Of a DNA stretch of 64,000 nucleotides, positions 1 through 10,703 are shown one piece after another (the first letter of the stretch is position 1; the number at the start of each line of letters is the position of its first letter). The DNA is taken from assembly GCF_040581485.1 (NCBI RefSeq), contig NC_090128.1, positions 31,092,931-31,156,930 on the forward strand. The letters are read 5' to 3'. The notes below the pieces were generated by a model. The model searched no databases. It was given only the letters and a program-made list of their open reading frames with translations, and was not told where the DNA came from. This DNA comes from Linepithema humile. Its lineage: Eukaryota; Arthropoda; Insecta; Hymenoptera; Formicidae. Made by a program: the position numbers and the translations under genes.

Positions 1-3000
1 CAAACCTCTCCAGACCCCGTCGGTTGCGAGGAGGGAAGTTACCAAACCTCGCTACGCAATTCGGCACAATCTTCTTTTAAAAATTTAAAAGGGAGAAGTT
101 TTCTATCCTCCCTAAAAGATATAAAATTTCCAAAGGTTGGATCACTCTCGAAAAATAATGGAAAAGAAAATCAGGATACATATGTAACAATTGAAGAGCT
201 ACTGGATAAAATCCAACATTTTAATCCAAAAATAACGATTAATGACAGTATTAAGAGTAAAAATAAACCATCTTCGAAAATTTTGACGTTATCGAAAATT
301 AGGACTCAGGAAATGATAGATAAATTTATGCGCAGGAGGAAATCTAAACATAAACATGAAAATGTGAAAAAATTAGTAAAAGATTGCATGGAGAAGTTAA
401 CTCCGCATGAAAATCTAAGTCAAGACGCTGTTAACACTCCAGTCCGTAGCAAGTGTCTAGTAGTAGCAGAAAAATCTGGAAAGGATCGTCTTACAGAAAT
501 CGTCGACCTACTACGTTTGGAACACTTAAACGCACGAGAAAAAGAAGGCATAATAAGGCTTATTACACAGAGTCAAGACCGATTTCACATACCTGGAGAA
601 AATTTAACTGCCACTCAAATATTACAACATCAAATTTCAACAACGGATGATCGACCGATAAACACGAGGCAATATAGATTTCCGCAATCTCATAAGGAAG
701 AGATAAATAAACAAGTAGAAGAACTGCTGACAGGAGGTATAGTTAAACCTTCGCAATCACCGTATAATACACCCATATGGATAGTACCCAAAAAGGAAGA
801 CTCGAAAGGAAATAAACGCTGGAGAATGGTTTTAGATTTTCGAGCTTTAAACGATAAAACAATCGGAGATGCTTATCCATTACCGAATATTGTCGATATT
901 CTTGATCAATTAGGAGGAGCGCAATACTTCTCCGTATGTGATTTAGCTTCCGGATTTCATCAAATAAAAATGGATCCTGCAGATGGCCATAAAACTGCTT
1001 TCACCACTCCTTTTGGACATTATGAATTCGATAGAATGCCTTTTGGATTAAAAAATGCACCTGCTACTTTTCAACGTTTAATGGATCTAGTATTATCAGG
1101 ACTACAAGGCCAGGAATTATTTGTTTATATGGACGACATCGTTATTTACGCCGCCTCATTGGAAGAACACGAAAGGAAATACAATTTATTAATTGAAAGG
1201 CTTCGAAAGGCCAATTTAAAATTACAACCGGACAAATGTGAATTCTTAAAAACAGAAGTAACTTATCTAGGGCACATAATTAGTAAAAATGGAGTTAAAC
1301 CTGATCCTAAGAAGTTAGAAGCAGTAAAATTATTTCCTAGGCCCAAAACACCAAAAAACATTAAACAATTTTTAGGACTCGCTGGATATTATAGACGATT
1401 TATACCGAATTTTTCAAAACTGGCAAAACCATTAACTAATTTGTTAAAAAACGATACACGATTTGAATGGACGATTACTCAAGAAGAATCTTTCGAAATA
1501 TTGAAACAATTATTATGTAAAGAGCCCGTATTGCAATATCCTGATTTTTCAAAACCATTTATTTTAACAACGGATGCTTCTGGGATAGCAGTAGGAGGAA
1601 TATTATCGCAAGGAGAAATAAATAAGGATCGTCCAGTGGCTTATGCATCTCGTACTTTAACAGATAACGAACTGAAATACGATACATACAAAAAGGAAGC
1701 ATTAGCAATAGTTTATTGCGTTAAACATTTTCGACCATACTTATATGGACGAAAATTTACACTGGTAACCGATCACAAGCCTTTAATGTGGTTTAAGAAT
1801 GCTCAAGATGCGAACATGAGAATATTACGATGGAGACTAAAATTAGCGGAATACGATTATGAAGTGGAATATAAAGCAGGTAAAATGAATGTAAACGCAG
1901 ATGCATTATCACGAAATCCTATAAACCTTGAAGAAGTCGATTGTAAACCAGTTAGAAAGGGCAGACAGAAACGAAAAATCTTTAAAAATGCTAAAACAAC
2001 CTTAAAAACGCAAAGAGAATTTGACGAAGAAGAAGATAATTATAAATTGTATCTCTCCGATTCTTCAGAGGAAGATGATAATTACGAACTACGCCTCTCT
2101 GACACTGAAGAAAATGATAATTACAAATCGCATCTTTCTGATAGCGAGGAAGAAAATTACGAATTACATTTTTCCGACACCGAAGAAAACGAAAATGCAA
2201 TTAAAAATAATACAGACTCGATACCATTTACCCAAGAAGAATTAGATGAACCAAATCAACAAATAATAGAGAGAGCATTAATTCACAGTCCACCTACACA
2301 TGACAAAATACTAACAAGAAGTCGGACAGCACGACGTCGAATTACCGATCAAGATAATTTAATAAAAGAGCAAATAGACGATAACATTATATTGTTAGAC
2401 GATAGAAATGATCCGCCTGATAAAGAAAACAGTGATGAAGACGAGGAACAAGAAAATATAGACAATAACCAAGAGATCAATATCAAAAATTATAGTAAAC
2501 CCACTATTAATAATCAGCAAATAATAAAAAATAATATAATTGAATCTCGCGATCTATTATTCTTACGTAAAGACAACATAGCATATTTTGTTGATACAAA
2601 CGGTAAACCTTTAGATTCCGGTTCGCAAAAGTTATTCGAACGAAACAAACTTCCAAATTTAAATAATCTTATGTTAAATCAACCTAAAACCATTAAAATA
2701 AAAAATTATTATCATATAATATTGCCGATAAGCGAAGAACAACGAGAAGGCCCAACATTAACTTTATCTCGAATCATAACCGCTTTAAATAACTTAAAAG
2801 AAACTGTTGAAAATTTAAAAATTGAAACACTTAGTATTGCTAAAACGGATTTTATTAACAATGTACCGTGGAACAATGTCAAAAATCAGCTACAATTAAT
2901 ATTCCTTGACGCACCAATTAAATTAATTATTTGCAATGGATTAGTTAAATATCCACCTAGAGATCTACGACCAATAATAATAGGAGAAACGCACTGTTTA

Positions 3001-3120
3001 CCCACTGGGGGACATCGCGGAGTAACTAAAACGTATAATAGAATCAAACATAATTATTACTGGGAAAATTTAAAACAGATGTACAGCGTTTTATCCAACA
3101 ATGTTTACATTGCCAATTAA
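1..3120 (+). CDS. pol: Ty3/Gypsy element 1 pol, 5' part (RT, RNase H, start of integrase), open at window edge
   Basis: Frame 1 is open from base 1, so the protein continues upstream off the window; the first methionine is not informative. Reverse transcriptase spans roughly 700-1300, with the catalytic motif YMDD near 1125-1140 and the fingers motif LDFRALND near 835. RNase H follows (DAS near 1575, terminating in the family-typical NADALSRN near 1900). A 350-residue linker follows, with an acidic repeat block at 2030-2200. The integrase N-terminal zinc domain then begins (GETHCLPTGGHRG near 2985), but the frame leaves it and ends at 3120. The second half of the zinc motif (HCQ) is in another frame, so a single small indel lies near 3075-3090. 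The family assignment is certain; the frameshift is a direct observation. Confidence 0.93.
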   Translation, partial: QTSPDPVGCEEGSYQTSLRNSAQSSFKNLKGRSFLSSLKDIKFPKVGSLSKNNGKENQDTYVTIEELLDKIQHFNPKITINDSIKSKNKPSSKILTLSKIRTQEMIDKFMRRRKSKHKHENVKKLVKDCMEKLTPHENLSQDAVNTPVRSKCLVVAEKSGKDRLTEIVDLLRLEHLNAREKEGIIRLITQSQDRFHIPGENLTATQILQHQISTTDDRPINTRQYRFPQSHKEEINKQVEELLTGGIVKPSQSPYNTPIWIVPKKEDSKGNKRWRMVLDFRALNDKTIGDAYPLPNIVDILDQLGGAQYFSVCDLASGFHQIKMDPADGHKTAFTTPFGHYEFDRMPFGLKNAPATFQRLMDLVLSGLQGQELFVYMDDIVIYAASLEEHERKYNLLIERLRKANLKLQPDKCEFLKTEVTYLGHIISKNGVKPDPKKLEAVKLFPRPKTPKNIKQFLGLAGYYRRFIPNFSKLAKPLTNLLKNDTRFEWTITQEESFEILKQLLCKEPVLQYPDFSKPFILTTDASGIAVGGILSQGEINKDRPVAYASRTLTDNELKYDTYKKEALAIVYCVKHFRPYLYGRKFTLVTDHKPLMWFKNAQDANMRILRWRLKLAEYDYEVEYKAGKMNVNADALSRNPINLEEVDCKPVRKGRQKRKIFKNAKTTLKTQREFDEEEDNYKLYLSDSSEEDDNYELRLSDTEENDNYKSHLSDSEEENYELHFSDTEENENAIKNNTDSIPFTQEELDEPNQQIIERALIHSPPTHDKILTRSRTARRRITDQDNLIKEQIDDNIILLDDRNDPPDKENSDEDEEQENIDNNQEINIKNYSKPTINNQQIIKNNIIESRDLLFLRKDNIAYFVDTNGKPLDSGSQKLFERNKLPNLNNLMLNQPKTIKIKNYYHIILPISEEQREGPTLTLSRIITALNNLKETVENLKIETLSIAKTDFINNVPWNNVKNQLQLIFLDAPIKLIICNGLVKYPPRDLRPIIIGETHCLPTGGHRGVTKTYNRIKHNYYWENLKQMYSVLSNNVYIAN

Positions 3121-3152
3121 AGAAACTAGTTCGCGTAAAAACCAAACAACCT

Positions 3153-4016
3153 ATGATAATTACCGATACACCCGGATCATCTTTCGATAAGGTCGCCATG
3201 GATATCGTAGGACCTTTGCCTAAAACCGAACGTGGCAATGAATATATCTTAACTCTACAAGACCAACTCACTAAATTTAGCATGGGAATACCGTTATCCG
3301 ACCAAACTGCCGAAACGGTAGCCGAAGCTTTCGTCGATCGATTTATTTGTGTATTCGGTTCTCCGAAAGCAATTTTAACAGACCAGGGTAGAAATTTTAT
3401 CAGTGACTTAATGAAAAAGGTAGCTAAAATATTTAAAATTCGTAAATTCCGTACAACCGCATTCCATCCTCAATCAAACGGCTCATTAGAAAGATCACAT
3501 CACGCATTAGGAGAATATTTAAAACAATATGCAAGAGAACAAAAACAGTGGGATAGATGGATAAGTCTCGCGATGTATAATTATAACACTAGTGTACATG
3601 AAGCAACTAAACACACGCCTTACGAATTAATCTTCGGCAAAATAGCACGAATTCCGTCAAATGAACCTTTAGCATCTGGCGATAAATTAGCAACTTACAA
3701 CGAATATCTTGTAAATCTAGTTAGTCAACTCCACGCAATTCAGAAAAATGCCCGAGAAAACGTTGTCGAAGCAAAAATTAAATCGAAAAGACACTATGAT
3801 AAAAAGATAAACCCACAAACATTCAAACTTGGTGATCAAGTCTTTTTATTAAAAGGCCCTAAACCTGGCAAATTTGGAGATCAATACACAGGACCCCATG
3901 AGGTCTTAGAAATATTGAATAGAAATAACGTAAGAATTAAAATAAAAAAGAACAGTCGCGTTGTACACCCTAATCGCCTACGAATCTCACACATCAAACC
4001 AACTCCTAATAATTAA
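3153..4016 (+). CDS. pol: Ty3/Gypsy element 1 integrase core and C-terminal domain
   Basis: This is the downstream part of the same pol gene, in a different frame because of the indel near 3080. The catalytic DDE residues are visible: the first D in AMDIVGPL (about residue 17), the second in LTDQGRNF, and E in SNGSLERSH. A basic region and a GPY-type C-terminal module follow (GDQVFLLKG, YTGPHEV). Ty3/Gypsy integrases insert element cDNA into the genome. The first ATG at 3153 is only the first methionine after the break and is not a real start; the sequence from 3120 to 3152 also reads as integrase in this frame. The stop at 4016 lies 191 bases before env. Confidence 0.92.
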   Translation: MIITDTPGSSFDKVAMDIVGPLPKTERGNEYILTLQDQLTKFSMGIPLSDQTAETVAEAFVDRFICVFGSPKAILTDQGRNFISDLMKKVAKIFKIRKFRTTAFHPQSNGSLERSHHALGEYLKQYAREQKQWDRWISLAMYNYNTSVHEATKHTPYELIFGKIARIPSNEPLASGDKLATYNEYLVNLVSQLHAIQKNARENVVEAKIKSKRHYDKKINPQTFKLGDQVFLLKGPKPGKFGDQYTGPHEVLEILNRNNVRIKIKKNSRVVHPNRLRISHIKPTPNN

Positions 4017-4195
4017 GTAATTTTATTATTATTAATTAAAATAAGTAACTATAAAAAAAATATATATAAATATATTTTACACAAAAAAAAAATTTTATAA
4101 ATAAATAAATGATAAATTGATTAGCAAATAAGGAAATAAGTAATAACAACAAGCTTGACAATTAAAGGTGCGCTATATTAATATACCTTAGACGT

Positions 4196-4207
4196 GCTAA
4201 ATTTCAG
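4196..4207 (+). promoter_or_regulatory. Splice acceptor directly before env ATG
   Basis: The sequence TTTCAG ends at 4207 and the env ATG starts at 4208. Env of insect errantivirus-like elements is expressed from a spliced subgenomic mRNA, and an acceptor touching the start codon fits this. The donor would be upstream, outside the window or in gag. Confidence 0.6.
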
Positions 4208-5660
4208 ATGGATCTCCGAGGATTTTTAATAATCGCCGTGCTAAATTTTTGGTTACGCGGCACTAAAGGCATAATAGGATATGACTGCGGATCTGCATCG
4301 ACGAACATTACGACTCTATCATTACTGGGGATAGAGGAATGTGATATACCACAGCCAGAAGTAGCAGCTCAAAAGATTTATATACAATTGCTACAAATTA
4401 ACGAATTTACCTCCGCGAGAGTTATACAATGCAAAATAGAAATAGACAGATTAATCAGGAGATGCGGAATGTTCTCTCACTCCATGGACGTGTACAACGG
4501 AAAGCACGCGTATATAGAAGAGGTATCAAGAGACGCCTGCCAACGAATGCATATGTATGGTACTTACGAAATCGGGAATACTCGAATAACAGGATTGAAA
4601 TCCAATCAAACTGCAACACGACCGGTAACACTGGCCGGACACGTGAACAATGATGGCACCTGTTCCGGAACAACGTATTGCGATCCATTTGGCACATGGG
4701 AAAAAGCCGTGGTACTCGCAACCATAAAAATTACACTACAGGATTATATAGCTGACGTGAAGATAAACACGAACCGAGTCCAACTGAGGTCTGGAGTGAC
4801 CTGCGCGTTGAGCGCAACACATTGCACTGACATCGAGGGTGGGGATACCTACTGGGCATCCATGCCCACGGATACTTGCAGGTTCGGCACTTATGGAGTA
4901 TTATATGAAGGATATGCACACAGAATAATAGACGTCGTCAACAAACAACAGCAAATTGTTTATTCCATGACTACAGAAGACACAGTTTTTGCATTGGCAA
5001 GCAGAGACTCCTATTCGACTTGTGGATACACTCTTTTCCACACGAAACATCCAAAATTAGTAATTTTCGAAACTTCACCAGGCGTAGCAATTTTTAAAAA
5101 GGAATCACGCATAGCTAATTTGGACATCTTCACCTATATGAACTCTAAATTTGTATATGTAGAGAAACATGTGCGGACTCAATTTAGTGAACTATACAAG
5201 AATATTTTACTGCAACAATGTCAGCTCGAACAAAAAATATTACACAATTCATTAGCCATAGCCACCCAATCGCCGGATGTCTTCGCTTATCACTTCATGA
5301 AGGGACCAGGATACATGGCCTTACTAGCTGGCGAAGTAATACACATAGTAAAATGTGTGCCTGTCGAAGTAAGAGTAGCACACACCGAAGAATGCTATGA
5401 TCAATTGCCTGTGACGCGAGAAAACAGAACACAATTTTTAACACCGCAAACCCATATACTGTTACGACAAGGAACGCAGATTACGTGCAATTTATTCGCA
5501 CCACCCATGTATCTTCTGGGAGATGCATGGTATAGACTCACTCCCAAACCAATACATACAGTACCGCCGATGACCATGAAACCGATGACAACACCGAGCT
5601 GGAAATACATTAGCCCCGGATCACTTGCTACCAGCGGCATATATACTGAAAGAGATTTAA
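4208..5660 (+). CDS. env: Envelope glycoprotein, N-terminal part (chuvirus-like), interrupted
   Basis: The ORF starts with a hydrophobic signal peptide of about 20 residues, followed by a mature N-terminus with GYDCGS. That motif, the TLSLLGIEECD stretch after it and regularly spaced cysteines resemble glycoproteins of chuviruses and related negative-strand RNA viruses that insect LTR elements have acquired. This is recalled family knowledge, not a search. In infectious viruses the protein drives receptor binding and membrane fusion. The native frame runs to the TTAA at 5657-5660, where a DNA element is inserted; the frame then reads on into that element to a stop at 5746. The transmembrane and tail part is at 9938-10440. 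No other lesion was seen in this half. Confidence 0.75.
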
Positions 5661-6020
5661 GGGGATGCTGGAGTGGCAGCCGAACTCCGACGCGAAAGCG
5701 CCATCATTTCGATGGTACTAAAAATGAAGCGACATTATCGGCGTAGCCTACGCCGCGTAGGTCCGTGTGTACGCATTTGTTTGTAGTGGTAACTCACTAC
5801 ACTGACGTGTGGTCTGTGTACGTGTGTCATCGGAAGTTTGTAAACAAACGATGCTTGCGCTTGTTTCCTCGACTGAAATTTCGTCGCAAGGCTGCAATAT
5901 AATGTCCGAGAAAACATAGGCGTATACAAGGTGTCAAATAAATACAAACTAAATATGACAAAATAATAAATGAAAAATATACATATAATACTATATATAT
6001 CACTGAAGAAAAATGTCTTA

Positions 6021-6752
6021 TACTTTTCTTATTTTTATCCTTATATAATTAATACAAAGTTAATTATTATTTATTGAGTATACAGATATTGAACATAATT
6101 ATCTTTATTTTGTATTTTATAGAATAATGATAAAAGTGTTTTACATATCTTATATTTTATATATATACTGAATACATTTTTTGAATATTGTAATATGCAT
6201 TTATCGTTTCAGTCATTATGCTATGAAATCCAAAATAAAGATAACTACATATTTGTGCAATATGTGTGTATACGTTTAAATTAATTAATTATTTAATTAA
6301 TTTATATACTTATTTATTTTGTACTTATTACATAAGGAAAAAAAGGAAATAACTTTCTTTTTTTTAGTTATATGTACAGTACACACACATAATACTGTAC
6401 ATATCACTAAAAAAAGAAAGTTATTCTTTCCTTTTTTCCTTATGTAATAAGTACAAAATAAATAAGTATATAAATTAATTAAATAATTAATTAATTTAAA
6501 CGTATACACACATATTGCACAAATATGTAATTATCTTTATTTTGGATTTCATAGCATAATGACTGAAACGATAAATGCATATTACAATATTCAAAAAATG
6601 TATTCAGTATATATATAAAATATAAGATATGTAAAACACTTTTATCATTATTCTATAAAATACAAAATAAAGATAATTATGTTCAATATCTGTATACTCA
6701 ATAAATAATAATTAACTTTGAATTAATTATATAAGGATAAAAATAAGGAAAG
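6021..6752. repeat. Near-perfect palindrome, arms about 345 bp
   Basis: The left arm (about 6021-6366) returns in reverse complement at about 6408-6752, around a short loop near 6370-6405. The arms differ at only a few positions. The transcript would be a long hairpin. It lies inside the TTAA element and is either a nested foldback MITE or part of that element. Confidence 0.8.
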
Positions 6753-6919
6753 CGACATTAATTATATATAATATATAGTCTATATTATTATATGTGTCAA
6801 ATGTTATATTTTCATTTTTACTTTATATTTATTACACATTGTATATGTCTATTTCGTTTCGTACATTGGAGCCTTGTGATGGAATTTGAGTCCAAGAAAA
6901 ATATGTGCGAATATTTGTA

Positions 6920-7046
6920 TAATATTTTATGATATAATATATATTATATTATAATATAATATATATTATAATATAATATATATAATATAATATATATTAT
7001 AATATATATTATTATTATATAATATAATATATATTATATTTTATAA
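6920..7046. repeat. TATAATATATA low-complexity repeat
   Basis: An irregular array of TATAATA and ATATTATA words fills this stretch. It is self-complementary and carries no open frame of note. Confidence 0.8.
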
Positions 7047-7772
7047 TATTTTTATGCGCCCGTCCAAGCATCCGTCAACGTGCTACAGCCCGTGCAGGGG
7101 AATCAACCGCATGGAAAATTAAACGCATTAAATAAAGTAAGTAATAAAATTAAATTGTAGCATCTGTGTGAATGAATGTGCGTGCATGTGTATTCGCGAG
7201 TGTATGTGCGTGCATGCGTATTCGCGAGTGTATGTGCGTGTATGTCCGTGCATGCGTATTCGCGAGTGTATGTGCGTGTATGTCCGTGCATGCGTATTCG
7301 CGAGTGTATGTGCGTGTATGTCCGTGCATGCGTATTCGCGAGTGTATGTGCGTGTATGTGCTTGCATGCACAATTAATTATATAAAATGTTAAATTTAAT
7401 ATTATATGTGTTTTTAAATATAATATTTTCTTCTGTTTGCAGCGGATTCACAACATTATAAGGAAGAAATTGCGCACGGTGCAGAAGAGGACACAAGGCA
7501 GGACACCACCACCACCACCACCAGCAGCACCATCACCACCTCAATGGCATATTTCGTGCGCTCCGCCGTATGTTACGACATACTCCACACACGCTCCAGC
7601 GTACAGTATTGCGTCACCATGTATTCCTCCGTGGCCACCACGATATCCACCGCCGGGACCACCATCGTATCTACCGCCGGGCCCACCATCGTATCCACCG
7701 CCGGGCCCACCATCGTACGGTGCACCATACCACCAGCCTTCGGCGTACAATCCATATGGATATTATTGGTAA
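7047..7772 (+). CDS. Proline-rich spliced ORF inside the TTAA element (two 3' exons visible)
   Basis: The last exon begins after a good acceptor (TTCTGTTTGCAG, ending 7442) and runs to a TAA at 7770-7772. It encodes a basic segment (RKKLRTVQKR), a run of six prolines, then repeats of the type PPGPPSY, ending NPYGYYW. An upstream exon ends AATAAA|GTAAGT at 7136, and its open frame joins the acceptor exon in phase 0. The intron (7137-7442) contains the minisatellite. The frame opens at 7047 with no ATG, so a further 5' exon is likely. I do not recognise the protein. Basic plus proline/tyrosine-rich tails occur in RNA-binding and adaptor proteins, but no function can be assigned. Confidence 0.4.
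7168..7370. repeat. Minisatellite, 28- and 38-bp units with GTATTCGCGAGTGTAT
   Basis: Five units share the core GTATTCGCGAGTGTAT. The first units are 28 bp (GTGCGTGCATGC plus core) and the later ones are 38 bp, with GTGCGTGTATGTCC inserted. The GT-rich units are open in several frames by chance, and none of these reads like a protein. Confidence 0.9.
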
Positions 7773-7809
7773 TTTTGTTCTATTCTATTCGTATTCTATT
7801 TCGTATTTC

Positions 7810-8437
7810 GTTATTTCACATCACATTTTGCGTTGTAAACTTCGGTCAATTATCATTAATTACAATATTGGTTTATTGTAATTATATTTTGCGCTATTTC
7901 TGTGATTTTAGTTTATTCGCAGCAAACATAAGATATATTAGACACAACGCAAAATGTGATGCGATTGAAAAGAGATTTGACGTGTAATATTTTTATGAAA
8001 ACATGCAATGTTTTGAAAAAGAAACTGAAACGATAAGCATTATATAGTTTTGTATTTTTTGTTGAAATGTGCGATACATGTGCGATGTATTTTATTTCAT
8101 TTATTATATGTATAACAAAATCTCTTTTCAATCGCATCACATTTTGTGTTATAAACTTTGGTCAATTATCATTAATTACAATATTGGTTTATTGTAATGA
8201 TTTTTTACACTATTTCTGTGATTTTAGTTTATTCGCAGCAAACATAAGATGTATTAGACACAACGCAAAATGTGATGCGATTGAAAAGAGATTTGACGTG
8301 TAATTAGTATTTTTATGAAAACATGCAATGTTTTGAAAAAGAAACTGAGACGATAAGCATTATATAGTTTTGTATTTTTTGTTCAAATGTGCGATACATG
8401 TGCCATGTATTTTATTTCATTTATTATATGTATAACT
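7810..8437. repeat. Tandem duplication, period about 316 bp, with internal inverted repeats
   Basis: The segment beginning CACATTTTGCGTTGTAAAC near 7820 recurs near 8140. Within each copy the motif CATCACATTTTGTGTT is matched in reverse by ACAACGCAAAATGTGATG about 120-130 bp later, most clearly between 8118 and 8295. This looks like a small inverted-repeat element that was duplicated in tandem. Confidence 0.75.
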
Positions 8438-9074
8438 CTTACTCGGACTATTATTGTATTATTTATATGAAAAAAATGTATTATAAAAATTTTTTTATAC
8501 GTTATGTATAATGGAAATTTAATGGAAATTTAGAATTAGAATAAAACAATTCTATTTCTGCAAAAATGTTGTCTTATTATCCTATAAACCCCCATAAATT
8601 CCTATAAACTTGTTTCAAAGTTTTGTAATGTGTTAGTCAATGTTATTTTACAAATGTCATTGTATAAATGTCAATGAGTCATGCATTTCTTGTATATGAA
8701 ATAAATATGTAGAGATTTTAATGTACAGATATGGTTAAATTAATATTGTGTAAATTATTCTATGATTTTGAAATGTTTAATGTTAATACAATCATAATAT
8801 GTAAAAATTTTAAAAATAGTTCTATTTTTACGAATAGGAATGCTTTTATAATGTGTTCAATTAGTACAGTTTTTCTTTCACTGTATCTTACACAATATTT
8901 AATTGAATCATATCTCTACATTAAAATCTCAACATATTTATTCTATATACAAGAAATAAATGATTCATTGACTACAATGACATTTGTAAAATAACATTGA
9001 ATAACATTAATTATATATATATCAAATATGTATCTATATAAATTCTCTATATATAATTTATATTGTTCAATTTA

Positions 9075-9120
9075 AAAGTGCACTGTATCTTATACACAAT
9101 ATTATTTTACAATCTCTCTT

Positions 9121-9151
<31 letters not shown>

Positions 9152-9247
9152 TGTGTATAATATTGTGTATAAGGTACAGTGCAATGAAAACTGTACAAAT
9201 TGAACGTATAAAATCATTTTTCTTCGTAACACAAACCTCTATATATT

Positions 9248-9279
<32 letters not shown>

Positions 9280-9280
9280 A

Positions 9281-9329
<49 letters not shown>

Positions 9330-9475
9330 AATAGCATATGTACATATTAGGTTAGTTATGTGTCCACACACACATTTATCCGTATAATATATGTATAATA
9401 TATATGTATATAATAAACTAAAATGTACTAAATGACGGGTAAATGTGTGTGTAGACACATAACTAACCTAATATA
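9075..9475. repeat. Nested hairpins and GA/TA microsatellites
   Basis: GCACTGTATCTTATACACAATATT near 9079 is matched in reverse at about 9160-9183, with a CT/TA microsatellite between. A second pair is TTAGGTTAGTTATGTGTC near 9350 and its complement near 9455, flanking an ATAT stretch. A long GA run fills 9270-9330. Confidence 0.7.
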
Positions 9476-9937
9476 TACATATACTACTTTATGACACTGA
9501 GAACTGTATAGCGCCTCTATCCCAAAATCCCGGAACTAATCTATTGCCCTTTTTTACCTCATTATCGTCTATATTGCACGCATGCTTTGCATAAACTCTA
9601 ATTCAGGAAACATTTTTAGACTACATCTCTGAACTCAATTCTAACAGTTCCCTATTAATCTTTGATATATTCTCTTTCGGCCGGAATGTTAATTTTGCAC
9701 CTGCAAGCTGTATAATTTTTATATTAAACAAATATTTGTATGCACCGACAGCTTGTCGGTAAAATTTCCAAATTTTTTCTGTTTTTTGTTTTAAATGTTA
9801 TACCAGCCGATTCTTTAGCATGTATACTTTAATCACCTAAAAGGATTTGTAATTCTATACATGCAATAAAAAAATTTTCTTAAACTACGAAATTAATTTT
9901 TCGTCGGTAAAACAGTACTACTCCAGCATCGCCTTAA

Positions 9938-10440
9938 GCGATCTCAGGGATCATATTATGTTTCCTGCTGAGAGACCCGCAATGTTAAACACCTTGGCCA
10001 GAGGAATGATGGGCCACTCTACGATTATGCACGATGGAGGATCTTTTGCAAACTTCCTAGATGAGGCATCAGTTGAAAAAATAGCTATCTCGGCATGGCA
10101 GAAATTTTGGAATCGATTCCTAATTTTCGGCAATATAAGCGCTGGATTTTTAGGAATTTACTTGGCAGTAAGAGCAGTAAAACTAATACTGGATACCATT
10201 GTGCATGGCTATGCTCTACACACAGTATACGGATGGTCCATATATTTGCTTGGAGCCATCTGGGACTCGTTAACTCAGCTCCTATTACACTTAAAACTGA
10301 AAAAACCACGCGATGAAAACCGAGAAGCTACACAACCACCCGCAGAACGAAACCAGATAGAAGACTCTTCACAGAGGGGAACCTACCCCCTACTACCTGC
10401 AAAGGACGCATCCACTTATACATTCGCACTGAAGGATTGA
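9938..10440 (+). CDS. env: Envelope glycoprotein, C-terminal part with transmembrane segments
   Basis: This is the distal part of the env that starts at 4208. The frame is exact across the TTAA insertion, giving an uninterrupted length of about 651 residues. It contains IMFPAERPA, then a linker, a hydrophobic stretch (FGNISAGFLGIYLAV), a second hydrophobic segment (YGWSIYLLGAIWDS) and a basic cytoplasmic tail ending before the stop at 10440. The first ATG at 9958 is internal to the original protein and is not a native start. No stop or frameshift was seen here. The host element would place this protein on membranes. Confidence 0.75.
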
Positions 10441-10686
10441 CCGCTTGATTTCTCTTTCCCTTAAAGAAAAAAAAATAATAAAAAAAAAAAAAAAGGGGGG
10501 GAGACGGAAAGAAAGACAGGAAGAAAAGAAGAGAAATACATAAACAACAGTTTCCCTATCAACTTTACACAAGCGCCAACTTTGATTTTACTCATTTTAT
10601 TGTTTTATCTATTTTAATCTGTTTCGCTCCTTATCATGAGGTCTCGCAGTTGCGACTCGAAATTCGCACCTAACCCCAACACCACC

Positions 10687-10699
10687 TTTTTGTTTATAG
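10687..10699 (+). promoter_or_regulatory. Splice acceptor just before the Tudor-domain ATG
   Basis: The pyrimidine-rich CTTTTTGTTTATAG ends at 10699 and the ATG is at 10704. This mirrors the env arrangement and suggests that the Tudor gene also has its own spliced mRNA. Confidence 0.5.
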
Positions 10700-10703
10700 A
10701 AAC

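Larger units (their letters stand above)
5661..9933. mobile_element. 4.3-kb TTAA-flanked DNA element (piggyBac- or Kolobok-like) inside env
   Basis: TTAA occurs at 5657-5660 and at 9934-9937. Just inside, the ends are inverted repeats: GGGGATGCTGGAGT on the left and the complement of GGCGATGCTGGAGT on the right, 13 of 14 identical. Removing the element plus one TTAA leaves the env frame continuous, which fixes the borders. TTAA targets are used by the piggyBac and Kolobok superfamilies. No transposase is visible, so the superfamily stays open and this copy looks non-autonomous. The interior holds a 0.7-kb palindrome, an AT-repeat, a proline-rich spliced ORF, a minisatellite and a tandem duplication. 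Confidence 0.8.

Noticed and set aside
1..4016. Element 1 as BEL/Pao, suggested by its type of glycoprotein
   Set aside because: RT, RNase H and integrase motifs (LDFRALND, YMDD, NADALSRN, GPY module) are Ty3/Gypsy-like.
4429..5640. Small ORFs on both strands within env
   Set aside because: Shadows of the long env frame.
5735..5947. 70-residue ORF on the minus strand at the left end of the TTAA element
   Set aside because: Basic low-complexity peptide with no transposase motif; more likely the non-coding end region of the element.
7168..7370. CRISPR-like regular repeats
   Set aside because: Units are contiguous with no unique spacers and the DNA is eukaryotic.
7103..7393. Several overlapping open frames on both strands in the minisatellite
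   Set aside because: They come from a repeat without stop codons in many frames; the histidine/threonine or cysteine/valine peptides are artefacts.
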